From: Manis javanica
Lineage: Eukaryota; Chordata; Mammalia; Pholidota; Manidae
Length of the DNA stretch: 64,000 bases
Assembly: GCF_040802235.1 (NCBI RefSeq)
Contig: NC_133166.1
Coordinates: 114,466,991-114,530,990, forward strand
Reading direction: 5' to 3'
Position numbers and translations under genes: made by a program. The notes beneath the pieces were generated by a model that did no database searches, was not told where the DNA came from, and saw only the letters and a list, made by a program, of their open reading frames with translations. Every line of letters begins with the position of its first letter. The stretch's first letter is position 1. Positions 36,500 to 57,600 of this stretch are shown here, in pieces.

Positions 36500-37080
36500 G
36501 CTGTTCATTCATTCATTCATTCAGTGTACATTAATCCCATGCCAGCCGTGTGTCAGGTCTTGTTCTGGGTTCTGGGGATAGGTAGGAAAGAAGGCCAAGT
36601 GCTGTCCTGCAGCTGACATTCTGGTGGGGTGAGGCAGACAAAGCCAACATATATGATCATATAATACAGCACCAGGTCAGAATGAAGAAGGAAACAGGAG
36701 CGAGTGACAGGGGTTGGTCAGAGAGGGCCTACGGAGGAGGTGACATCTGACCAGAGAACAGGAGGAAGTGAAGGATGGAGCCTTTTCAAGATTTGGGGGC
36801 AGATTTCTAGATGGAGGGAATAGGATGTACCAAGCCCTTAAGGTGGGAAGGAAGGTAGGGGGTTTCAGGGACAGGGGGGGTCAGTGTCACTGGGCCACAG
36901 GGAGGGAGAGAACACAAGTAGGTAATGTGAGGGGGGCGGGGGTCAATGACTGTGGATGTTTTTTCAAGTGTGGCGATGACGAGGAAAGGGAGTGTTTAGG
37001 GTAGGGGATCTGGTTTGGGCTTTAGACAGACTCCCGGCTGTTGCCTGGGGGACACAGTGGAGAGGGAGGTTTAATGGCTA
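36500..37080 (-). repeat. L2 3' region with an ATTC microsatellite
   Basis: 'ttcattcattcattcattca' (about 36507-36523) leads into 'gtcaggtcttgttctgggtt', 'gctgtcctgcagctgacatt' and 'gagaacaggaggaagtgaag', the antisense L2 3' end with its usual order. Confidence 0.7.
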
Positions 37081-39264
37081 CATTCCGTCTTCTGAGCCAC
37101 CCACATTCTTGTCCTGAGCTGGAAGGATTTGTTTTCGGGCAGCTGTGTCTGGGGAGGTCTCTCCCTGTGCACTAGGTGAAACCTCAGCCTGGTTGGGGGG
37201 AGGCATTCTCTTGACTGTGAACGAGAAAATTCTCGAGCAGGTTGAGCAAGTGTAGGTAAGGAAGGAATTCATTAACGCCAGAGTGGTAGCAGCAGCTGTG
37301 CAGGCAGCAGAGAGCAAGGAAGAGCAGAGGGAGGAAAGGGAAGCTTCCTGAGCTCCTGCTCAGCACAGGGCGGATCCCTTGCCAACCCCTGAAGCCATGG
37401 TCACCTGGTGTCCAGTGTCTGCTTGGATCTGCATGGCATGGGAACTAAGTCCCCATCACCCCAGGATTTGGGGGAGCCACAGAGCACTGGATGGAGTGAG
37501 ATCATGTTCTGAGAATTCCCAAAGCAAAGAAAGGAGATTTTTGGGCAGGCTGATAAAGAGCATGATCACACAGCTGCAGTCCTGTCCAGGTCACCCAGGC
37601 GATGGGAACTTGCAACTCCAAGTCAGAGATCCCAGTAGCACTTCCCTACTTGTCTGAACTAGAACAGAGAGAGAGAGAAAACTTGTGCTTAAATCTAGAA
37701 GAGTGAATTAAATAGTAAAGTAACAAAGACGCTTACCACTGGAAGAGTACAGAGACAAAACGCAGTAGTTGGGCAGAGAAAAGTCTTTATTTAAGGCAAA
37801 AAGTATGCACTTGAAGAAAGGGGAGTATACACTGATGACAGTGACTGTAATGGGGTATGTGGTGGGGACTTGATGATGGGGGGAATCTAGTAACCACAAT
37901 TGCTCATGTAATTGTATATTAATGATACCAAAAAAAAAAAAAGAAGGGTGTATGGGCAACCTCAGAGGGGAGGTGCACTTAATTAAGGGCTTAGGATTCT
38001 GTCTTCTAAGGCTTTTGAGGAGGGAGCAAAGGGTAGCGGGTGGTAGCGTAGGCTTGACATGTGGTCTCAGGATATCCATCTCCAGTGAGACATCATGTCA
38101 CCATTCACAGTCAGTCCTTAAGATAATTCTATAAGATAAACCTAACACAAGGAATTTATTGATCCTCTTCTCCAAGATAGTGATCACCCCATGCAGTGGG
38201 AACAAATCATTTAGGACTGCTCACCCTGCCTTAAGACAGGGTCAGTTGTTGTCTGACTACCATAAAATACTTTAGGAATCTCATTTCTTAACTCTCTGGT
38301 TTTTAAAATGGAATCTTAGCCTCAAGATAGAGTCCCTCCTGTTCTTACTATACTGTTTGTATCTTGGCATTTTTCATCATAGGCAGGAAAAATTAATCAT
38401 GATGCTTATCTCATGTCCCTGTCCTACCTCGGATTGGCTGCCTCAGTTTATGGAGCTGTGGGAAAAGCAAGAAATTTGGAGCCAAACAGATGTGGAGTGA
38501 ATCCCAGTGGGGAGATGGGGGGTAGGCACCTCTCTTCTCTGAGCAGTTTCCCCGACAGGGAGTGGTAAGGGGGTGAGTTGGGTACAAGCCCCAGCCCATG
38601 GGGAGCACACAGTGGAGTCTCACATAGCCCAAGACAAGATTCCTTTTTTGCTTCTGCTCTTCTCTCCTCTGCCCCCTCCACCCATCTCTTTCTGGGAAAG
38701 GACCTGCCCATCACCCGTTGGTTGGTTACACAGGCAGTAGATGCTCAAGGAATGCATGAGGGAAGTGGCCAATATCGCAGGATGTGGGGAGGCCAGTCTG
38801 GGCTTCAGTTACAGGAGCTGGCTACGAGGGAGACATCCGTGGCCAGACTTCCAGGCCTCTGTGAGAGATGGATAAGGAAAGAGAGGAAGGTGTGAGGGAT
38901 CTGGGGGGCATGGCCCCACTTCTATTCAATGAGGCCTTGAGGGACCCAGGAGTGTTCATGAGGAAGAATGGGATGGCTGGGGCCTTCCACTTGCCCTTAA
39001 AACACCGGTGTTTCATTTACACTGTTCACCAAAAGCATGTACTTTGTAACTTCTTAAAAAGAGGCGCATGAATATGCGGGTGTCGGAGTAGATGCTGTAT
39101 TTTGGAGTAGGGGTTGGACTGGGAGACCTGGAAGTACGCGTCGGGGTGGGGGCTCCACCCAATCCTGGCGACTCCTGAGGACGCAGCCCCTGGGAGCAGC
39201 ATTAGGAAACGGCCCGGCACCTACAGCCTTGCGGCCTCAGTCACCCACCCACCCATGCCCTAGG

Positions 39265-39900
39265 CCTCTTCGCCCTATAAGAACCCCAAGGCCAGAGGGG
39301 CGGATCCCGCAGAGGCCCCGCCCCCCGCGCGTGACCTCGGCCCCGCCCCCGCGCGCCCCCGCCCCGCCCTTGCCCCCAGCTCCTCGCTCCTCGGTCACTT
39401 CCTGGTTGCCGTTTCCTGCTTCCCAGAGGCCGGGATCCGGAGCCGCCTGAAGCCGGTGCTGCAGCCCCTGGCGCCCCAGACTAGCGCGGCGGGCCGGAGC
39501 TGGGGGCGGGCGGGGACCGGGCGGGGCTGCGGGGGCGGAGCCGCGGGGGGCTGCGACGCGGGTCGGGGGTAGCGAGTACGAGGAGACCTTCCCCTCCGTG
39601 GCGCCCCACTCTCGGTCCCAACTCCCCTTGGCCGTCCAGCCTCGCCCCTCCAGCGCCAGGGTCTTAGGAAGCCGGGCTCCAGGCTCATCTTGGACCCCGC
39701 TCCCGGGGCGCTCTGGGATGCTCTGCGGCTGGGAGCCGCGTTCCGACCCCCACCCAGTCCCGGCCAGGCTCCTGGGCCGGCCCGGGCTCCCTGCAGCTCC
39801 CTGCACATTCCTGCAAGCGCTGCACAATCGCTGGGACTCAGAACTGGGGCCTAGTGTGGCCCCAGCAGAGACCTTTCCTACGTCCTCTGTCTAGCACCCC
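39265..39900 (+). promoter_or_regulatory. CORO1B: CORO1B CpG-island promoter and 5' noncoding exon region
   Basis: Very CpG-rich; multiple GGGCGG/CCGCCC boxes (39310-39370, 39500-39540) and an ETS-type ACTTCCTG at 39396-39403. It lies about 0.4-1 kb before the first coding exon, so a noncoding first exon must sit here. The exact start and donor are not fixed. The long open frames across it are a composition effect. Confidence 0.6.
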
Positions 39901-40261
39901 CATCACCCAGCCTCCAAATCCTGGGCATGAAGGAGCCGGCTCCAAACCTAATAAGACCCACAGGGGAGCTGAGCCCTGGCTTTGGCACCTCCTACCTCCC
40001 CCACACATACCGCCATGGAGTGGCCCATGCTAGGGTCCTGCAAAGTCCCTGAGGACTCAGCAGTGTGGGCTGGGGCTCAGTGCATTTCCCCCTTCAGTTC
40101 CCCACCTGGAGGCAGGCAGCCAAGGCCTGCACCTGTGACCCCATTCTGTAATGGGAAACAGAGCCAGGCAGGTTATAATGACGAGCCCCCATCCTCCCCA
40201 CCTCCCTTCATGCCTTCCTGGGAGGGTTGGGGATTAGGGGTCGTTGGTATGGGGGCGTTAA

Positions 40262-44179
<3,918 letters not shown>

Positions 44180-44490
44180 GTCCCAGGCTGGGAGGATGCC
44201 ACCCCCTCACCTCCTTCACCACCCTCTTTCACTCAACCTCTGCTGGCAGGTCACACCACTGACTGACTGCCCCTTCCCCTGCTGAGGGCCCCTAGGGCAG
44301 GTTCAGGGGCCCATCCACACCCTGACCCATCCTGTGAGCCCAGGCTGGAGCCACTGCCTGGCTTTTGTTATTGTAACTATGGAGGATTTTTGTATCAAGA
44401 CAAACTTACACTGTGAGGGGCCATTTCCCCCCAGTCCCCTTCTCCCTCCCCGGAGGAAATGGGAGGGATAGGCTCTATATTTTCATTCCA

Positions 44491-44496
44491 AATAAA
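44491..44496 (+). terminator. CORO1B: CORO1B polyadenylation signal AATAAA
   Basis: AATAAA about 310 bases after the CORO1B stop, followed by a T-rich stretch. Confidence 0.8.
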
Positions 44497-44519
44497 CTTC
44501 TCTTTCTAAAAGCCAGGTT

Positions 44520-45990
44520 TGTCCTGCTGCTGCAAGGGTGGGCTGGGAAAGGAAGTCAGGAAACCTGGGGCAGACAAGGCCTGTGGGATTAGAGATGTGA
44601 GAAGGTCTGGGGGCCATGAGCATCCCCTAGTCCTTGCTTCGCTGAATTTGCCAGGTAGGGAAACTGGAGCAGCAGGCCTGTGGGCACTTCCAGGGTGCGG
44701 TCCTGCTTAGAGCTGGGCACCCAGGTCCTCCTCTTGGAGGCCCAGTCACAGGCCAGCCCCTCCTGGTGAGACCTGTAAGGACCTCGTGCGGATGGATGGT
44801 CTGAGAGGCCCAAGGCCCCCACCAGGGGCCTCCGGCAGGGGGGGCTGGGTAAGGTGCCGTGGCAGGAAGCGGAAGCGTCAAGTAACCCCTAGCTGCTACC
44901 TAGAGCGCGAGAGCTCACTTCCACTCAACACAGCCAGAGCTGGTGGTGGGTGCCCAGTGCACAGAGGCCAGCAGACTAATGGTGAGCACCGGAGCCCACG
45001 GGGTCCTTGGGGTGGGGGCAGCAGGAGCTCAGGGCTGGAATGTCTGGGCCCCATGAGCTAAGGAAAGACCTCCCCACTGGGGCCAGGGGCAGAAGCAGTC
45101 AGGAACAGAGACAAAGCCCCAGGACTAGCATGTGGCAGAAGCCGGGCCTTTCTCTCACCTCACTTCACTGCAGAGCTGGGTCTCCCTGGAACGTGGTGTG
45201 ACTCCCAGTGTCCCACTCCAGGCCAGGCACCCCCCCCATTCAAGACCCCAAAGAGCCCCTGTACCTACTCTGCCCAGGCACAGCCCCTGCCTACATCCCT
45301 GAAGGCTGGGTAGACAGAGCCTCAGGTGGGGGGAGGCTTGAATCTCAGCACCCCTCCCCCGATACCCCCCATCTGCCTTGTTCCGACCGCAGGCTTCCTC
45401 TGGCAGCTGCACCCGCCTTCCCCAGCCCTCGGCCCTGCAAGCCTGAGGCCCCCAGGGACGGGGAGTGGAACGGAAATGCTATAGCAGGGGCAGTCCTATG
45501 GCTCAGAGAGAGGAAGAGGGGTCTCAGGGACCCCAACCCCCAGCTCTGGGACCTGGAGAAATGGAGGGCAACCAGTTGCCCCAGGGTTGGTCCCTCCGTC
45601 CAGGGCCTAGCAAGAGCTAACCCCAACACCAGCCTCGCAGGCTCCCTCCCTCCTCCCCTCCACCTGCCACTCCCCTCTATGGGGGCAATCTTGACATAGT
45701 CAACCAATATTTATTGAACACCTACTGTGTGCCAGGAATTGTTTAGATGCTTGAGCCAAGAATTACATGTAGTTAGGCATGGTGGGAGTGGAAAGCAGAG
45801 CTGGGCCAGGCTGAGCCACAGAGAAAACATCAGGGTAGGCAGTAATCCGGGTCAGGCTAGGTCTCACCGAGGCGGTTTGCCCCAAGTGAACAAGCCAGCC
45901 ACGGGGCTCCTGGGAATGGAGCAGTTGGGTAGAACTCAGCCAGTGGGCAGGCCCTATGAGCGGAGCAGGCTTACGCACCGGGCGGGGAGA
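44520..45990. other. Spacer between CORO1B and PTPRCAP
   Basis: No exon recognised. 'caaccaatatttattgaaca' at 45701-45720 starts an antisense L2 that runs to about 46060 in degenerate form; a lymphoid promoter for PTPRCAP must lie in the last few hundred bases, but no TATA box is visible. Confidence 0.5.
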
Positions 45991-45999
45991 GGGAGGCGC

Positions 46000-46785
46000 A
46001 TGGTAGGGAGAGGCTCTGAGGCACTGGTGTCCAGGGCCTTGTTGACCAAGTAAGGATTTGAGTTTTTCAGTCTGACTTTTACCCAAGAGGCAACTAGGGA
46101 CCCAGTCGCCCAGCCAGCCCACGGCTTGGCCCCCAGTCCAGGTGATGAGCCCCTGCTTGTCTCCCCACAGGACCTGCCCTGTGCCCTTGGCCTTGGGACC
46201 CTGCTGGCCCTGCCGGGGGCCCTGGCCTCAGGAGGCCAAGCCGGGGATGGCACGGGCTCCAGCTCCGTCACCGTGGTCCTGCTCCTGCTGCTGCTCCTGC
46301 TGCTGGCCGCCGGCCTGGCGCTGGCCTGGTGCCGCCTCAGCCGCGACTCTGGAGGCTACTACCACCCGGCCCGCCTGGGGGCCGCGCTGTGGGGCCGTGC
46401 CCACCGCCTGCTCTGGGCCAGTCTGCCAGGCCGCTGGCTACGGGCCCGGGCCGAGCAGGGGTCCCCAGGTGAAGACCCGGAGCAGCAGGACGAGCAGGAC
46501 TCGGAAGACGACTATGACCTGAACGGTGGTCCAGAGGACGCTAAATTCCAGGAAGAGGAGCGGCGGTGTGAAGGGCCCAGCCGGCAGCAGGTCCCCCAGC
46601 CGGTGGAGGAAGCACATGATGGTGGCACTGAAGGGGGACTGGGCCTCAGCTCCCGGGGGCCGGCGGGCTCAGGGGGCAGTGCCGAGGCCCTGCTGAGTGA
46701 CCTGCATGCCTTTGCTGGCAGCGCAGCCTGGGACGACAGCGCCGGGGCGCCTGGGGGCCAGGGCCTCCATGTCACTGCACTGTAG
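46000..46785 (+). CDS. PTPRCAP: PTPRCAP, CD45-associated protein (LPAP)
   Basis: Main coding exon 46171-46785 (stop TAG at 46783-46785) after acceptor CCCCACAG. Its 204 codons start DLPCALGLG and match human from residue 2. The proposed initiator is the ATG at 46000-46002, directly followed by a donor GTAGGG, giving M-DLPC... and 205 residues (human 206). An unspliced in-frame ATG at 46126 is the alternative. The product has a short signal/anchor start (about 1-20), a short extracellular part, one strong transmembrane helix of about 21 residues (VTVVLLLLLLLLLAAGLAL), and an acidic cytoplasmic tail (EDPEQQDEQDSEDDYD) ending in a conserved block (AFAGSAAWDDSAG, GLHVTAL). It binds CD45 through the membrane segment in lymphocytes and regulates its phosphatase signalling. 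Confidence 0.88.
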
Positions 46786-46989
46786 GAGCCAGCCTGGTGC
46801 CACAGTCACTGTGCCTCTGCTTCCCCAGCTGCCATGGCGGGACGCAGCCTGCCCTGGACCTGTCATCACCCACATTCCCACATGGAGAACTTCAGATTGG
46901 CACACCCCCACTAGTTCCGTCCCCGAGGCTGTGCATCCTGCCCCCTCTAAGAAAGCCACCTATCCCCAGGGGCACTGGCAGCCATTTGA

Positions 46990-46995
46990 AATAAA
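46990..46995 (+). terminator. PTPRCAP: PTPRCAP polyadenylation signal AATAAA
   Basis: AATAAA about 205 bases after the PTPRCAP stop. Confidence 0.8.
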
Positions 46996-47127
46996 ACCCC
47001 TCTAGCCCTGTGGTTCTGTGGTCCTTCGGTGACCTCTCCCGTCCCTAAGCAGGGGCTCCTTCTCGCACAACCCCACCCCCCGCTACCAGTCCACAGGCAG
47101 AGCCAGGTCAGTGCCATGATTCAGTAC

Positions 47128-47133
47128 TTTAAT
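47128..47133 (-). terminator. RPS6KB2: RPS6KB2 polyadenylation signal, variant ATTAAA
   Basis: On the minus strand ATTAAA lies about 237 bases after the RPS6KB2 stop (plus strand tttaat). No AATAAA is closer. Its distance to the opposing PTPRCAP signal is about 130 bases. Confidence 0.65.
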
Positions 47134-47227
47134 TCTCCGAGGACGCAACTCAGCTGCAGGTGGCCAGGTGGGCGGTGAGGCCCTTCCCCAGCAGCTGGGG
47201 CCCGCAGCCCTTGATGCCCACTAGACA

Positions 47228-47262
47228 CACCTTCTCACACACACACACACATACACTCACTC
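47228..47262 (+). repeat. (CA)n microsatellite in the RPS6KB2 3' UTR
   Basis: About eight CA units (cacacacacacacac) with flanking imperfect units, within the RPS6KB2 3' UTR read antisense (TG repeat in the mRNA). Confidence 0.75.
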
Positions 47263-47369
47263 CCATACCCCAAGACACAGTCCCAGGTCTCTGTAACTGT
47301 CCCGGGTCCCACACCCTCATGGCCTGCAGGGAGAGTCGTCAAAAACTACCCTCATCGCCACCCATCCTC

Positions 47370-52475
<5,106 letters not shown>

Positions 52476-52479
52476 GGCG

Positions 52480-52810
52480 GCGCCGGCACTGCGGGCCCCT
52501 CGGCCCGTGCCCGGCCGCGCTCCGACTGACCCCCGGGAACCCGGCGCTACGTCATCACTCCGCGACCGCGGCCGCGCTCGCAGTTGACACAGAGGCTCTC
52601 CCTCCTGCGAGCAGGCGGCTCTGCCGGCCGCTGGTGGCTGGGCGGTCGGGTGGGGCTGGGAGGGGGTGTGTGTGCGAGGAAAGATGGCGTCTCGGGAATT
52701 GTAGGTCCAGAGGGCCGGGGCGCCCAATCCGGCTGTACCCTCTCCGTTGGGACCCTCAGACTTTCCAGCACTGGTTCCCCGGGGCGGCACCGGACAATGG
52801 CGGCCCGGAA
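52480..52810 (-). promoter_or_regulatory. RPS6KB2: RPS6KB2 CpG-island promoter
   Basis: CpG-rich, TATA-less region upstream of the ATG, with a CRE-like TACGTCATCA at 52551-52560 and a YY1-type AAGATGGCG at 52681-52689 on the plus strand. Factor use is inferred. Confidence 0.6.
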
Positions 52811-52829
52811 GGTGCCCCTCTTGGTTCAG

Positions 52830-53690
52830 GGGAGACTTTGAATTTGGATGGGGCAGTCAGGAGCACATGCAGATGTGAATATAAATACAACTCTCACCCC
52901 AGTTCGAGCTGTGTGCTGCCGGGCTGGCTGGATGGCGAGAGGCAGGTGGTGTTTCTCTCTGTTCGCGCCTGAAAGGGAGAAGGCTGGATCACGGTCCCTT
53001 GATCCCCCCTGGCTTGAGGACCCTGCCACTGAGGCACTGAGTGGGTGGCTTTCCGTGCCCAGCTCACTGAGAGGCTTTGTTGCCAGGTTCCTCCCAAAAA
53101 GGGTTTGGGTCTCATTGATCCACCCGTAAATAGGACCTGGTGCTGGAGTTTCTTTGCTCTGTCACCAATTTAAGAACATTTAGTGATTCGGCTACCTGGT
53201 ATGAAATAGGTGCTGAATAAATTCATTAAAATAATGACCAAACCTGGACTGTGACTTTAGATTTGGGCATGGATTATTATCAGAAGGGGCCCTATAGGGG
53301 TGAATTTAGGCCAGACCAGGGCTTGGACTGGTTCTGATTGTTGGAGGCTATCTGGCTGTGTATTCCATCTGGACAGGGATTGACAGGAACTCAGATGGAC
53401 AGAACTCAGGGTTCTGAAGGCTGGAGGAGGGTTAGCTGTCTGGATGTGGTAATCGGATTACTCTGATTATAATCCCACCCTCTGGAGATCATCAGATTTG
53501 GGTCCTAGTGTGGGTGCTCCTGGCGTTCAGGCCCCACCAAAGGTTGACCCAGAGGCCTGACCACTGTGGCAGGTAATTCTTGGCTCCAAATGCTTCGGGT
53601 GTCCCTTAGCCGTGTCTCCCTCCTCCACACCCCCCAACCACCAATCTATCTTGAGTCTAAGAAGTATAGACCAAGCCTTTCCCAGACTCC
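52830..53690. other. Spacer between the RPS6KB2 promoter and the CARNS1 3' end
   Basis: No exon recognised. A short L2/MIR-like tail ('taggtgctgaataaattcat', about 53207-53226) is the only repeat text seen. Confidence 0.45.
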
Positions 53691-53714
53691 AGACATTTCA
53701 TTAGTTTATAAGCC

Positions 53715-53720
53715 TTTATT
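53715..53720 (-). terminator. CARNS1: Probable CARNS1 polyadenylation signal AATAAA
   Basis: AATAAA on the minus strand (plus tttatt), about 900 bases after the CARNS1 stop. No closer canonical signal was seen, implying a 3' UTR of about 0.9 kb. Confidence 0.55.
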
Positions 53721-54621
53721 TGGGGAGGGATGCTTGTGGAGCTGTCCACAGCTCCTGTGCTGTATGAAGGCAGAGTTCTTAAAGCAGCCTTCCCTGAGTC
53801 AAGAAAGGAGTATAGACTCTCTGCTGCCAATGCTAGTTTGGTAGTTTGGTGGAGAAGGTGCCTGGGGCATGGGAAGAGGGTGTTCACATGTCTCAGGGCC
53901 ACATATGAATGAGGACAAGAGGTGAGTGGGGCCTAGAAGCTGAGTGGGCATGTAAGACTTAGTAAGAAGTGGAAACCTGGACCTTACATCTTGTCCTGCG
54001 ACCCTCTATCCACTGCGGGATGACCTCGAGGCAGTGTTTTTTTCCCTCTCTGAGCCTGTTTCCTCATCTGTAGAATGGGGCAGTCATGTCTGCTCGGAAA
54101 GGAGATGATTACCCCAAGTCTCCTGCTTCTACTGCTCAGGCCAAATGAGGCAGGTGGAGCACTGCCAAAATTGTCACATCAGGCTCTAGAACTATCCCGG
54201 AGTTTGTTAAATGAGGGGGTGGGTGCAGGAGGACAGGGATTTAGTCTCATGGGATTTGTCCAAGGCCAAGGGCTAGGCAGGGTCTCTCCTCCTGTAGGTG
54301 GGCCCACTCCATCCTCCCTGTATGTGTGTGCAGCTGTTTGGCTTCTCCATGCCTAGAGTCCTGGGCAGCTGTGAGCTGGACTGGGGCCTTTGGAAGGACA
54401 AGAGGGTCCAGTGAAGCCCCAGATACCTTCTTGAGGCTCTCAAATCCAGGAGGCCTTAGTGTCAAAATGGCCTTGCCACTCTGGATAGACCTGGGGGGGC
54501 CTTGGAGTGGGCTAGGCCAGGGTTGGGGCAGGGCTATGGAGAGAGAGGCAGGGAGAGCACCAGGGAGCTGAGGGCACCACAACACCCCTCCAGCGCTTGG
54601 ACCCCGCCCCCTGGCCCTGTG

Positions 54622-57600
54622 CTATTTGAAGTGGGATAGAAAGTGGGCAACAGGGTAGTGAGGTCCATCGATGCCCAGGCCCTGGCAGAGGCCCAGTAGG
54701 CGGAGGCGGGCCTCTGCTGGGCTGGGCCCAGCACAGGCCACACTGCAGTAGGGCTCCTCGTACTCGCCAGGCACCAGGGCCTCCTCCAGCAGATTGAGGC
54801 GCAGAAGGCCCCGGTCATGAAGAGCCTGTAGGGTCTCACGGCTGGCGGTGGAACTCAGCGCCTGCAAGTGCTGGGACACCAGACACATAACCCCCACCAG
54901 GTGGCTACGAGCACGTGGGTGGGCAGGCAAGGAGGGCCGCAGGCCACAGGCCACCATAGCTGCAGCCAGCAGCAGATCCACACCATAGAGCTCCAGGATC
55001 CAGTCCCGCAGGTAGAAGCCGCCCATGCGGGGGTTGATCTCGATGAGTCGTGGTCCAGCCCCGGTCATCTTGAGCTCCACGTTGAAGACGCCATCCAGTA
55101 GCCCACAGCCCAGACAACAGCGGAAGGCTGCCTGCACCAACTGTGCCTCTTGCTCCAGGGCCAGTCCAGTGGGCATGCAGGCTGCCGTCTCAGTGAAGCC
55201 AGGCAGCCTAGTGGGGCCATTGTCAGAGACGAAGGCAGCCAGAAGCTGCCCTCCAAACACCACCAGGTCCACGTCATGCTCAGTGCCCTCAATAAACTCC
55301 ATCAGCAGCATGGCATTGCCCCAGCCTAACCCAATGCCGGGGTGGTCGGCTTCACCCTGTAGGTCTTGGGCAATGCGGGAGAAGTGCTCGTGGCACTGTG
55401 GTGCATCTTCCACCAGCCGCACTCCCACTGCACCTGCCCCAAACTCCAGCTTCATGACACCTGGCAGGGGCACCTGGCAGACAGCCTTCTCCACATCAGC
55501 CTCACTCTCCAGTGGGAAGCAGGGCACAGCATGGAGGGAGGCCGCAGGCCAGGGTGGGCCATGGTGACGCAACAGGTGCAGCTGGGTGCGGCTCTTCTGC
55601 TTGGCCAGGCGCATGGCGGCAGGGGGGCTACAAGGCAGACCCAGCTCTTGGCAGAGCAAGGCCGTGAGCACCAGGCAATCGTCCCAGTAGGAGAAGCAAC
55701 CATCTAACTGCAGGCCGCGTGCCCGCACCAGCTCCGCCAGCACCTGTGCATTCTCCTCATCCCTCCGGTGCTCTGTAACATCGAAGTGGATGAAGGTCTG
55801 TACCAGCTGAGATGCAAAGTGATTGGGATCTGACTCCACCAGGTGCAGCTGCAGAAACCAGAGGGCAACACTACCAGGTCAACCCATGCTGGACACTGGG
55901 AGATAGGATGGGGCCTAGAACATGGCCCTGGACCTCAGGGGAGATGGGTTCACCAATGCTAGGTGCCCAAAAATATTTATTGATGATTGAGTAAATGGAA
56001 GGTGCAGAGGTGGGACACCTAACCCAGCCTGGAGGGAAGAGGATACATCCTAAAAGAGACAATACTTAGGCTGGGAGCTGAATAAGAATAAGATGCTGCA
56101 GGAGAGAGGTATGATCTGGGTGGGAGGGGGCAGGAGCACAGAGAGAGACTGGGCTGGGGGGCTCATTCAGACTCTGGCCAGGGCTTGCAGGGAAACCAGC
56201 AGGGTTAGGGCTCAGGACAGGTGGGCTGGTGCCTTTGGGCATCATGCCCTTGGTCATCATTCACCCAACATGCTCTGACGATGGGAGATGCCTGCGGAGG
56301 AATTCAGTGGGGCCCTGCATTCCCAAGTACACTGCCCACTAGGGGGAAGATAAATGTAAAACAGTTGGTATTCAAGACAGAGGCAGGCCCTGGAAAGGCA
56401 GAGGAGGATGGTTGCCTGCACTGTGACACGTGGTGCAGTGAGGCCTGGAGAGACATTCCGGATGAACTCAATGCTTAAGGCAGGGAGCAGAGAGTCGCAG
56501 GAATGGCTGCAGTAGTAGGGGAAGGATTCCCAAGAGGGTGTTGTACTGTGGGAGAGGGAACAGGAGGCCGCTGTGGTAGACTGAGACCAGGAAGAGCCTA
56601 GACATTTGGTTTCCCTTTCCTTATCTGTGTAATGGAGATAAGAATGTCTACTCTGCCTACATGGCTCCAGATTCTGCGATATGAGGCCACTCTGGGAACT
56701 TGATTAGGGATCTGGAAGCTGCTCCCAGCACCCTCCTCGCGCCCGCAGGAATTCACCCTCGAAGGGCTTGCCCTTTCTGCAGGACAGGGCCAGGCTCCTT
56801 AGCCGGCCCGGGTTCGGGCACTCCCTTGAATGCCGCCCCCGCCCCTCCAGCCCCTCCACTCCGGGCCCCCCTTTCTCTGGAGGGCTCTGTGCTCTCCCTG
56901 TGGGGCCTCTTACACCAGGCAAGGGCAGAATTCAGTTAAGAGTCAAAAGGAGCTTAAACTTCTAACTTCAGCGGAGCGGTGGGCGCGGTCCCTGCGTCTG
57001 GTCTTTAGCGCCGCAGGCGGGAACTCCTAGCTCTGGCCCCGCCCCCAGCCCGCCCCAGCCAGGCCCCCCGGGCCCGCCCCGGGCCCCGCCTCCACCACTC
57101 AGGCCGCGCCTTCGGGCCCGGCCCGGCCCCGGGCCCCGCCCACCTTGAGCCCGTAGTCGCGCGCCGCCTCCCACACGAACTTCTTGCTGATGCCGCCGGC
57201 GCCGATCAGGAGCAGTTGCTTGCCCTCCATGAGGCAGCGCGCCGAGCGCCGCAGCATGGTCTCCACGAGCGGCGCGGCCGCCGTCTCCTCGGCCGCCGGC
57301 CCTGGGCGCGGCGCGGCCCACAGCCCCTCGAGCGCGCCGCAAGCCTCCAGACACAGGCCGCCGTTCAGTTCCAGGGCTACGGGGGTCAGCGTGCGGCCGG
57401 CCACCGTCAACGCGAAGTCCACGCCTGGGCCGGGCGTGGGGCACGGGCTCAGCACGGGCCGTCCTCGGGCCTCGTCCCCCCGGCTCCCGGCCCTGGTCGC
57501 CCACACTCACCGAGGAAGTCAGTACGGACCCGGCGCCCGCCGCGCTGCTCAGCGCTCAGGCCGGCCTCCAAGGCCAGCATAGCGGCCAGCGCTGCCTCGG

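Larger units (their letters stand above)
33742..39260. other. Intergenic DNA between GPR152 and CORO1B
   Basis: No established gene recognised. It holds the GPR152 3' flank, a MIR at 35,255-35,395 and another at 35,580-35,800 (both sense, 'ctgtgtgatcttcagtccct' type), an L2 at 36,500-37,080, a candidate small minus-strand frame at 34,726-34,917, and A/T-rich unassigned sequence at 37,660-38,420. Confidence 0.5.
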
